A stretch of 6,266 nt of DNA from Chloroflexota bacterium (lineage in GTDB: Bacteria > Chloroflexota > Limnocylindria > Limnocylindrales > CSP1-4): positions 1-6,266 of the forward strand of contig JAKAMV010000623.1 in assembly GCA_021812735.1 (NCBI GenBank). Reading direction: 5' to 3'. The position numbers and the translations under genes were made by a program. Every line of letters starts with the position of its first letter. Positions within the stretch are counted from its first letter, which is position 1. Below the pieces are notes generated by a model. It searched no databases, was not told the origin of the DNA, and saw only the letters and a program-made list of their open reading frames with translations. Positions 1 to 6,145 of the stretch are shown here, one piece after another.

Positions 1-1127
1 ACGACCGGCACCCCGGCCGCCATCGCCTCGAGCAGCTTGTTGGGCGTGGTGAGGCGGTGGTTGAGCGTCGTGGGCTGGATCGGCATCGCGACGACGTCCG
101 CTGCCGCTACCCAGTCGAGGAGCTCCGTGGGCGGCACCGCGTCGAGCACCCGAACCCTGTCGGCCATGCCCGGCATTGCCGCCGCCTGCTCGATGGTCGA
201 CCGCAGGGAGCCGTAGCCGAGCAGGACGAGCGTCGCGTTGGGCACCTGGGGCACCGCTTCGATGAGCTGCTCGATCCCGCGGTCCCGCGAGAACCCGCCC
301 TGGTACAGCACGACGCGGCGGTCCGGGGGGAGGCCCAGCCGCTCGTGGAAGCGGCGCCACTTGGGCCGGCTGGGGGCGTAGCGGAAGGAGCAGTTGAGCA
401 CGATCTCGGGCAGGGGCAGCCCCCACCGCCGGGCCATGACCTCCGCGTAGGGCAGGTTCACGGTGACGACACGGTCGACGCGTCGGGCCCATCGCCGCTC
501 AGCCGCGCCGACCACGCGTCGCACTGGGCCCGGCAGGCGGGCGAGGTTGCCGGCATCGACATAGATGTCGCGTGCGTCGTACACGACCCGCGCGCCGGCA
601 TGGCGGCGGGCGAGCCCCAGGGCCACCGGCACGCCCATGTACGCCATGCCGTGGTAGAGGTCGGCGCCCTCGTCAATGGCTCGGCTCGCCTGGGACTGCG
701 AGCGGACGACGAGCGCCATAGCGGTGATGCGCCGCAGGACTCCGCCCAGCCTCATGGCGCTGCCCAGGATCGAACGGCGTCGACCGCCGCCAGCGGGTCG
801 CGCGAGCCCCGCATCCCCGCGCGCGCCGGGCTCTGGGCCGCGCACCATGACGCCCGCGGCGCCGGCACCTGGACGCGGGCGGACCAGCCGGCGGATCGCG
901 GCGGGCAGCGGCAGGCCGTCCACGGCCCCGGTCTCGACGTGCCGGATCCGGTACCCGCCGGGATGGGTCTCCTCGGCTGGTGTGCCGGGCCCGAGGCGGG
1001 CGAGGACCGTGACGGTGTGGCCGCGCGCCGCGAGCGCGCTCGCGATCCGGTAGGTGCGCGAGTCGAACTCGCCCGTCGAGGGCAGGACGATCGTCGCCCG
1101 CTGCGGGACGGCCGGCGGACGCGTCAT
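1..1127 (-). CDS. Second GT4-like glycosyltransferase, 3' end cut by window edge
   Basis: An uninterrupted frame runs from the ATG at 1127 off the left edge, giving 375 complete codons. The ATG shares ATGA with the stop of the preceding transferase. The protein begins MTRPPAVPQRATIVLPSTGE, then SRTYRIASALAARGHTVTVL, a GT-B N-terminal Rossmann half. Acceptor-domain landmarks are ADLYHGMAYMGVPVA at 155-169 and VVYDARDIYVDAG at 181-193. The donor domain has VVLYQGGFSRDRGIEQL at 272-288, LLGYGSLRST at 302-311, and TTLNHRLTTPNKLLEAMAAG at 353-372, with E367 in the place of the second Glu of E-x7-E. These match the neighbouring transferase block for block, so the two are paralogues. Residues about 84-120 form an Ala/Gly/Pro/Arg-rich low-complexity insert that the neighbour lacks. 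Roughly the last 80-100 residues are expected beyond the window. It probably acts in the same polysaccharide assembly; the sugar transferred is unknown. Confidence 0.93.
   Translation of the reverse strand, partial: MTRPPAVPQRATIVLPSTGEFDSRTYRIASALAARGHTVTVLARLGPGTPAEETHPGGYRIRHVETGAVDGLPLPAAIRRLVRPRPGAGAAGVMVRGPEPGARGDAGLARPAGGGRRRSILGSAMRLGGVLRRITAMALVVRSQSQASRAIDEGADLYHGMAYMGVPVALGLARRHAGARVVYDARDIYVDAGNLARLPGPVRRVVGAAERRWARRVDRVVTVNLPYAEVMARRWGLPLPEIVLNCSFRYAPSRPKWRRFHERLGLPPDRRVVLYQGGFSRDRGIEQLIEAVPQVPNATLVLLGYGSLRSTIEQAAAMPGMADRVRVLDAVPPTELLDWVAAADVVAMPIQPTTLNHRLTTPNKLLEAMAAGVPV
33..78. repeat. Coding repeat, copy 1 (GT donor-site motif)
   Basis: This roughly 46-base segment matches one near 1412-1457 at about 39 of 46 positions. 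Both encode, on the minus strand, the TLNH-x-L-x-TPNKL stretch of the two tandem glycosyltransferases. It is best explained as conserved protein sequence in paralogues rather than as an independent DNA repeat. Confidence 0.6.
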
Positions 1128-2530
1128 GCCGGGCTGGTCCCGCCCGTGAAGCGCGCGTACAGGGCGACGAGCTTGGCCGACTCACGCTCCCAGTTCCAGC
1201 GGTCGTGGGCAGCGGCGAGGCACCGGGCGCGCAGTCGGAGCCGCTCGTCCTCGGGGGCGTCGAGCACGCGCCGGATCGCGGCGGCAATGGAGACCGGATC
1301 CGCGGGATCGCAGACCTCGCCCAGCGGGCCCTCCGGGTTGTCCAGCACGACGCGGTGGAGGTCGGGGAAGTCCGAGGCGACCACGGGCACGCCCGCCGCC
1401 AGCGACTCAAACAGTTTGTTGGGCGTGGAGAGGTAGTGGTTGAGCGTACTGCGCTGGAGGGCCATGACGTCCACATCGGCACCTGCCACCCAGGCGACCA
1501 GTTCGTCGGGCGGGACGGCCTCGACGACGTGGAGCCGCCCGCCGAAGCGCGCCTCCGCGGCCATCCTGCCCAGGTCAGCGCGCATGCTGCCGTACCCGAG
1601 GTAGGCGGCGTGGACATGCTCCATGCCCGGGACGAGGATCGCCTCCGCAAGCTCCTCCAGACCCCGGTGGGCGGAGAAGCCGCCGTGGTAGAGCGCGAGC
1701 GGGGCTCCGGCGGGGATCCCGGCCGCGGGCCGCAGGTGATCAGCGAGATCCAGCGGCGGCGTCCAGCGTGGCGGGCAGTTGTGCACCACCGTGACGTCGC
1801 TCACGCCCAACCGCGTCCGGAGCTCACCCGCCAACGCGTCATTGACTGTGACGACCCCGGCGGCACCCGCGGCCCAGCGCCGCTCCAGACGGGCAAAGAA
1901 CCGCTTGATCCAGCGGGGCCGCCCGGCGTTGGTCCCCGACTCGAGGAAGATCTCATGGCTGTCGTACACGACGAGGCCGCCGTGCAGCCGCTGGGCGCCC
2001 ACGGCCGCCGGCAGCCCGGTGAGATCATGGCCGTGGTACACGTCCGCGGGCCCCGCCGCCGCTGCGGCGCCCTTCGCCCAGCCCAGCGTGGCCCAGCGCC
2101 AGCGGACCAGCCAGTCGAGCAGCGACCCGCCTGGCGTGGTGCGCCGCCCGAGCGCGCGGCCGAGGAGGAAGAACGGCAGTCGGACGACGGACCACGGGAT
2201 GGCCGCGAGCCCGACGCCGAGGCCGAGAAGCAGTTCGCCGACGCCGCCGGGGAGGGACTTCAACCCGCCCAGGATCCGCAGCGCAACCCAGCGGCCCAGA
2301 CGCCACGGGTGCCGGATGAACGCCAGCAGGATCCGCCACCCGCCCGGGATCGGCACGCGGACGATCTTGACCCGACCGCGCTGCTCGGTGTCGCCGACGC
2401 GCGACGTCGGGTTGGTGGGCCTGCCGATGATGGTCACGTCGTGGCCCGCATCGGCGAGGGCCGCCGCCTCGCGGAGGACGCGGGCGTCGGTTCGAACGTC
2501 GTTGTAGACGAACATGACGACGCGGGCCAT
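1124..2530 (-). CDS. GT4-like glycosyltransferase (GT-B fold), complete
   Basis: This 468-residue retaining glycosyltransferase of the GT-B type probably adds a sugar from a nucleotide donor to a growing surface glycan at the cytoplasmic membrane face. The N-terminal acceptor domain opens with VVMFVYNDVRTDARVLREA and VTIIGRP, and later has VYHGHDLTGLPAA and VVYDSHEIF. The C-terminal donor domain has LYHGGFSAHRGLEEL at 280-294, LGYGSM at 311-316 and STLNHYLSTPNKLFESLAAG at 361-380. Only the second Glu of the classical E-x7-E is kept (E375), as is common where PNKLFE occurs. Residues about 97-125 are strongly hydrophobic (LLLGLGVGLAAIPWSVV and what follows), suggesting a membrane-associated loop or helix. 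The ATG at 2530 has GAGG seven bases upstream and lies 19 bases after the epimerase stop; an in-frame ATG at 2647 would overlap the epimerase and is unlikely. Its stop overlaps the start of the next, paralogous transferase. Donor and acceptor cannot be read from sequence. Confidence 0.95.
   Translation of the reverse strand: MARVVMFVYNDVRTDARVLREAAALADAGHDVTIIGRPTNPTSRVGDTEQRGRVKIVRVPIPGGWRILLAFIRHPWRLGRWVALRILGGLKSLPGGVGELLLGLGVGLAAIPWSVVRLPFFLLGRALGRRTTPGGSLLDWLVRWRWATLGWAKGAAAAAGPADVYHGHDLTGLPAAVGAQRLHGGLVVYDSHEIFLESGTNAGRPRWIKRFFARLERRWAAGAAGVVTVNDALAGELRTRLGVSDVTVVHNCPPRWTPPLDLADHLRPAAGIPAGAPLALYHGGFSAHRGLEELAEAILVPGMEHVHAAYLGYGSMRADLGRMAAEARFGGRLHVVEAVPPDELVAWVAGADVDVMALQRSTLNHYLSTPNKLFESLAAGVPVVASDFPDLHRVVLDNPEGPLGEVCDPADPVSIAAAIRRVLDAPEDERLRLRARCLAAAHDRWNWERESAKLVALYARFTGGTSPA
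1412..1457. repeat. Coding repeat, copy 2 (GT donor-site motif)
   Basis: This is the partner of the segment near 33-78, encoding STLNHYLSTPNKL in the complete glycosyltransferase. Differences are scattered, consistent with an old duplication under protein-level constraint. Confidence 0.6.
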
Positions 2531-2537
2531 CAGCCCG

Positions 2538-2541
2538 CCTC
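2538..2541 (-). promoter_or_regulatory. Ribosome binding site for the complete glycosyltransferase
   Basis: The minus strand reads GAGG followed by seven bases and then the ATG at 2530, in the 19-base gap after the epimerase stop. It favours 2530 over the in-frame upstream ATG at 2647. Confidence 0.5.
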
Positions 2542-2549
2542 GGAGGTCG

Positions 2550-3659
2550 TCACGCCGCCCCCTCGAGCGCAGCGGCGATCGCCGTGCCTGCGCCGGCCGG
2601 CGCCAGGTCGAAGCCGGATGCGCGCTCCGCGGCGAGCCTCGGGGCATCGGCGGTCGGCGCGAGCCGTGCGAGCTCGGCGGAAGCCCGCCCGCGGTCCAGC
2701 CCCACGACCACCATCTGCCCGCCAGACTCGGCCACGGCCTCGACCCACTCGGTGCGGTCGCGCAGGATCAGGCACGGCGTCCGGAGCCAGGCTGCCTCGC
2801 GCTGGACGCCGCCGGAGTCGGTCAGGACCGCCGCGGCGTGGAGCTGGAGCGTGAGAGTGGTGCGGTAGCCCTGCGGCGCGATCACGCTGACGGCCGGGTC
2901 CAGCGTGAGGCCCGCCGTTTCGAGGGCGGCGCGCGTGCCGGGATGCAGCGCGAGGACCACTGGGCGGACCGCCGCCGCATCGCCGAGGATGAACGCCCAG
3001 GCTCGCATCGCCGCTGGCTCGCGGTTCTCGGCGCGGTGCACGGTTGCAAAGGCGTAGCCGCCGGGCGTGAGGGGCAAGCCGAGGCCTGATGCGACGGCCG
3101 CCAGCGCCGCAGGGTCACGCGCCTGGCCGCCGACGCGCGACGCGAGGTCCTGCATGAGGTCGCCCACCTCGAGCACGCCGCTCGTGATGCCCTCCGCCGT
3201 CAGATTCGCGACCGCGGCGGGTGTTGGCGCGAACAGCCAGCGCGAGAGGTGGTCCGCCACCACGCGGTTGATCTCCTCGGGCATCCGCCGGTCGAACGAG
3301 CGCAGCCCGGCCTCGACGTGCGCCACCGCGATCCCCAGCTTCGACGCCGCCAGCGCCCCCACCAGCGTGGAGTTGGTGTCACCGTAAACGAGGACCGCGT
3401 CTGGGCGCTCGCCGACCAGGATCGGCTCGAGCGCGAGCAGCATCCGTGCGGTCTGCTCCGCGTGGCCGCCCCCGCCGACGCCGAGCGAGTGGTCGGGCCG
3501 GGGCAGCGAGAGCTCGGCGAAGAAGGCGCCGGCCATCGCCTCGTCGTAGTGCTGCCCGGTGTCCACGAACACCTCGTCGTGGCGGGCGCGAAGGGCGGGC
3601 ATCAGCGCCGCGGCCTTGATGAGCTGCGGGCGGGTACCGACGACGCTGACGATTCGCAC
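2550..3659 (-). CDS. wecB: Non-hydrolysing UDP-GlcNAc 2-epimerase family, WbpI-like
   Basis: This 369-residue cytoplasmic enzyme inverts C2 of a UDP-GlcNAc-type sugar through a 2-acetamidoglucal intermediate. Expected active-site residues are present: D94 in YGDTNSTL, E116 in HVEAGLRSF, E128/E129 in MPEEINR and H208 in VHRAENRE. The UDP-binding segment LTDSGGVQREA lies at 279-289. Several signatures look like WbpI (UDP-GlcNAc3NAcA 2-epimerase) rather than classical WecB: RPQLIKAA at 10-17, TGQHYDEAM at 34-42, SFDRRMPEEINR at 121-132, and TEWVEAV at 303-309 where WecB has a TERPE motif. The symbol given is the family-level one; a wbpI-type role is my inference. The start is GTG at 3659. It follows the 6-dehydrogenase stop by 39 bases, with no other start codon in frame between them and only a weak GAGG about 12 bases upstream. 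Family assignment is secure. Confidence 0.96.
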   Translation of the reverse strand: MRIVSVVGTRPQLIKAAALMPALRARHDEVFVDTGQHYDEAMAGAFFAELSLPRPDHSLGVGGGGHAEQTARMLLALEPILVGERPDAVLVYGDTNSTLVGALAASKLGIAVAHVEAGLRSFDRRMPEEINRVVADHLSRWLFAPTPAAVANLTAEGITSGVLEVGDLMQDLASRVGGQARDPAALAAVASGLGLPLTPGGYAFATVHRAENREPAAMRAWAFILGDAAAVRPVVLALHPGTRAALETAGLTLDPAVSVIAPQGYRTTLTLQLHAAAVLTDSGGVQREAAWLRTPCLILRDRTEWVEAVAESGGQMVVVGLDRGRASAELARLAPTADAPRLAAERASGFDLAPAGAGTAIAAALEGAA

Positions 3660-3698
3660 GGTGCGACTCGACCTCGGTTTCGTGCCGGTGCCGGGTGG

Positions 3699-5126
3699 TC
3701 AGGCGCCCGCGCGGACGCGGGTGGCGGCCTGGACGCCCACGCCCAGATACGTCACGCCGCTGGGCAGCGCGAGCGTGCGCAGGCTGTTGCGCCCGTCGTA
3801 GACCACGGCAAGGTCCGGGAACCACGCCGGGTCGAGGGAGGAGAACTGCCTGTCCGCGGTCTGCGTCACGATGGCACGGTGCGGCCCGGGCTCGCCCCAG
3901 GCCCACGCCTTCGCGCCCAGCGCCTCGATCTCGGCCGGGGTCAGGAGCGGGTCGTAGGCCGACACCTCCGCGCCCGCGGCGAGCAGGTCGCGGATCAGCG
4001 GGATCGCCCGGCTGTACGCCAGCTCCTTGACGCCCTCGCGGTACGTGATGCCCAGCACCAGCACGGGCGCCCCGGCGAGGCCGCCCAGCAGCGCGCCGAT
4101 GGCCTGGAGCGCGCGGTCCGTCTGGCCGTCGTTCACCTCACGCGCCGTCTCCACGATCCGCAGGCCAGGTGCCCGGGCGAGGAGGAGATGCGGGTAGACG
4201 GGGATGCAGTGCCCACCGACGCCGATGCCGGGCATGTGGATGTGGCTGTAGGGCTGGCTGTTGGCGGCGGCGATGACCTCGGTCACGTCGATGCCGTGCA
4301 GGTCGGCAACGCGGGCGAACTCGTTGGCCAGGCCGATGTTGACGTCGCGGTAGGTGGTGTCGGCGAGCTTGCTGAACTCGGCGGCCTCGGACGAGGACAT
4401 CGCGACGACCTCGGCGTCGAGCACCGAGGCGTAGAACGCGGCCGCGCGGTCCGTGGAGGCGGGTGTGATCCCGCCGACGAGCTTGGGGTACGCGGCGAGG
4501 TTCGCGAGCACGGCGCCGCTGAACAGGCGCTCGGGCGAGAACGCCACATGGAAGTCCCGGCCGGCCACAAGGCCGGACGCGTGCTCCAGGCGGGGGGCGA
4601 ATCGGCCGCGCGTGTCGCCGATGGGCAGCGTGGTCTCGAAGATGACGGTCGACCCGGCGTGGACGCCGGGCGCGATCGAGTCCAACGCGGGGTCCATGTA
4701 CCGGTAGTCGGGCTGGTGATGCTCGTTGAGCATGACGGGCACGATGAGCACGACGACGTCGGCCTCGCGCGCCGCCTGCGCCGCGTCGAGGGTCGCCCGC
4801 AGCCGACCCTCCGCGTGCACGCGACCCACCATCTCCGCGAGGCCGGGCTCCTCGCCGACATGGCTCTGGCCGGAGTTGATCGCCTCGACCACCGCGGGGT
4901 TCACGTCCACGGCGATGACCCGCCAGCCGTGGGTCGCGAACTGGGCCGCCAGCGGCAGACCCATCTTGCCGGCCCCCACGACCGCGACCGTCCCGGCCGT
5001 CCCCTCCTCGCCGGTCCAGGGCGAGACGGAGCGCGCCGGCCTATGGGTGCACGGCTGCGGCGGCACGGTGATCGAGCCGCCGAGCATGGAGGCGCCCACC
5101 GAGGGGCGGGTGACGATGCGGCTCAT
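3699..5126 (-). CDS. UDP-N-acetyl sugar 6-dehydrogenase (WecC/WbpA family)
   Basis: This 475-residue enzyme of the UDP-glucose/UDP-ManNAc dehydrogenase family oxidises C6 of a UDP-HexNAc to the uronic acid with NAD+ in two steps. The Rossmann motif GAGKMG is at 51-56, followed by VIAVDVNP. FETTLPIGDTRG and FSPERLFSG mark the catalytic domain. The central helix has K253 and N263 in SKLADTTYRDVNIGLANE, as in WecC. The catalytic cysteine is C307 in GVGGHCIPVYP. The UDP-binding C-terminal domain contains VLVLGITYREGVKE. I start it at the ATG at 5126, which overlaps the preceding stop and has GGAGG ten bases upstream; the frame stays open 28 codons further, inside the upstream gene. This leaves about 46 residues before the Rossmann fold, longer than usual. 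Met14 at 5087 or the GTG at 5066 are alternative starts. The substrate could be UDP-GlcNAc, UDP-ManNAc or a 3-amino derivative; neighbours favour the diamino-uronic route. Confidence 0.95.
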   Translation of the reverse strand: MSRIVTRPSVGASMLGGSITVPPQPCTHRPARSVSPWTGEEGTAGTVAVVGAGKMGLPLAAQFATHGWRVIAVDVNPAVVEAINSGQSHVGEEPGLAEMVGRVHAEGRLRATLDAAQAAREADVVVLIVPVMLNEHHQPDYRYMDPALDSIAPGVHAGSTVIFETTLPIGDTRGRFAPRLEHASGLVAGRDFHVAFSPERLFSGAVLANLAAYPKLVGGITPASTDRAAAFYASVLDAEVVAMSSSEAAEFSKLADTTYRDVNIGLANEFARVADLHGIDVTEVIAAANSQPYSHIHMPGIGVGGHCIPVYPHLLLARAPGLRIVETAREVNDGQTDRALQAIGALLGGLAGAPVLVLGITYREGVKELAYSRAIPLIRDLLAAGAEVSAYDPLLTPAEIEALGAKAWAWGEPGPHRAIVTQTADRQFSSLDPAWFPDLAVVYDGRNSLRTLALPSGVTYLGVGVQAATRVRAGA

Positions 5127-6145
5127 GCGGGGGCGGCCTCCACGGTCAGGTCCACGGGGCGGACGCTCTCCGCGGCCTCGAGCAGCGCGGTCGCGATGCG
5201 CACCGCCCACGCGCCGTCCTCGCCGTCGACGTACGGGCGCTCCCCCGTGCGCGCGGCGCGCACGAACGCGTCGAGCTGCGCCTTGAGCGGCTCGTGGGTC
5301 TCGACGTCGATGTCCAGCACGTCGCCGGAGAACGTCGGTGCGTAGCCGGCGATGAGCTCGCCGTGGGCGAGGTCCGACTTGGTGAAGGTGAGCTTCTGGG
5401 TCAGGTAGTCGAGCTCGAACATGCCCTCCTCGCCGATGACCACCAGTTGGCGGCGCTTGGCGGGGGTGAGCCAGTTCACGTCCAGCATGCCGGTGGCGCC
5501 CGACGGGAAGTGGAGCAGGCCGAACAGGAGGTCCTCGTGCGTTGCGTGCTTGCGCTGCGCGAGCTCGGCATAGGCGCGGACAGGGCGCTCGCCGGCGACC
5601 CAGCTGAGCATGTCGGCATCGTGGGTGGCGAGGTCCACGGTCACGCCCACGTCGCGGATGCGCGCGGGGAACGGGCCGGCCCGTCGCGAGACGATGGCGT
5701 AGATCTTGGTCACCCAGCCCGCCCGCAGCAGCTCGCCCAACTTGAGGACCGCGGGGTTGTAGCGCTCGACATGGCCCACCTGGACCGGGACGCCGGCCGC
5801 GCGCCCGGCCTCCACGATGCGCAGCGCCTCGTCATGCGTGGCCGCAAGCGGCTTCTCGACCAGGACCGGGAGCCCGCGCTCGATGGCGGCCAGCGCCAGC
5901 GGCACGTGCGCGGTGGTGGGCGCGGCGATCACGAGGGCGTCGATGTCCGCCTCGCGAATCATGGTCTGCGGGTCGTCGTACCCGGTGGCGCCGGTCTGCG
6001 CGGCGGCGGCCGCCAGCGCAGCGGGATCAAGGTCCGAGACCGCGGCGAGCGTCGTCTCGGGGTGCGTGGAGATGACCCGCAGGTGGTTGCGGCCCATCAT
6101 CCCCAGGCCGACGAGCCCGACCCGCAGCCGCGGCGCCTCGCTCAT
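5123..6145 (-). CDS. Gfo/Idh/MocA oxidoreductase, probable UDP-GlcNAc 3-dehydrogenase
   Basis: This is a 340-residue NAD(P)-dependent sugar oxidoreductase, a usual length for the family. The N-terminal Rossmann fold carries GLGMMG at 13-18. The EKP motif is at 97-99, with K98 the expected catalytic lysine. VGHVERYNPAV spans 123-133, and a D-x3-H pair (D171, H175) sits in the C-terminal alpha/beta domain where the family keeps its active-site histidine. The GHVERYNP segment resembles UDP-N-acetylglucosamine 3-dehydrogenases (GnnA and the methanogen enzyme) more than WbpB/WlbA, as I recall those sequences. The likely reaction is oxidation of C3 of UDP-GlcNAc (or its uronic acid) to a 3-keto sugar for the aminotransferase encoded just upstream. 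The ATG at 6145 overlaps that gene's stop, and the TGA overlaps the next start, so both junctions look translationally coupled. The family is certain; the substrate is inferred from motif and context. Confidence 0.95.
   Translation of the reverse strand: MSEAPRLRVGLVGLGMMGRNHLRVISTHPETTLAAVSDLDPAALAAAAAQTGATGYDDPQTMIREADIDALVIAAPTTAHVPLALAAIERGLPVLVEKPLAATHDEALRIVEAGRAAGVPVQVGHVERYNPAVLKLGELLRAGWVTKIYAIVSRRAGPFPARIRDVGVTVDLATHDADMLSWVAGERPVRAYAELAQRKHATHEDLLFGLLHFPSGATGMLDVNWLTPAKRRQLVVIGEEGMFELDYLTQKLTFTKSDLAHGELIAGYAPTFSGDVLDIDVETHEPLKAQLDAFVRAARTGERPYVDGEDGAWAVRIATALLEAAESVRPVDLTVEAAPA
5137..5141 (-). promoter_or_regulatory. Ribosome binding site for the 6-dehydrogenase
   Basis: The minus strand reads GGAGG here, ten bases upstream of the ATG at 5126 and inside the 3' end of the preceding oxidoreductase gene. 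It supports 5126 as the start rather than the longer open frame beginning near 5210. Confidence 0.55.

Noticed and set aside
57..1436. A 459-codon open frame on the plus strand
   Set aside because: It is antisense to both glycosyltransferases, of low complexity and without motifs. The minus-strand frame from 1127 gives a coherent GT-B protein instead.
673..1650. A 325-codon minus-strand frame spanning the junction of the two glycosyltransferases
   Set aside because: It is an out-of-frame Arg/Ser/Pro-rich translation of the two real genes. The ATGA overlap and continuous motifs in the other frames explain the region.
2531..2647. An upstream start at 2647 for the complete glycosyltransferase
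   Set aside because: It would add 39 Arg/Pro-rich residues overlapping the epimerase gene. The ATG at 2530 has a ribosome site and begins exactly at the Rossmann strand.
1205..2854. A 549-codon open frame on the plus strand
   Set aside because: It is antisense to the complete glycosyltransferase and the epimerase end, its composition is biased, and no recognisable fold is seen.
3660..3698. A possible terminator or regulatory hairpin in the 39-base gap
   Set aside because: The only self-complementary piece is a CCGG-CA-CCGG tract with too short a loop and no T-run. The operon appears to continue through it.
3249..5345. A 698-codon open frame on the plus strand across three genes
   Set aside because: It lies antisense to well-supported enzymes. 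Its translation is rich in Arg, Gly, His and Asp with no domain pattern, as expected from stop-poor antisense frames in GC-rich DNA.
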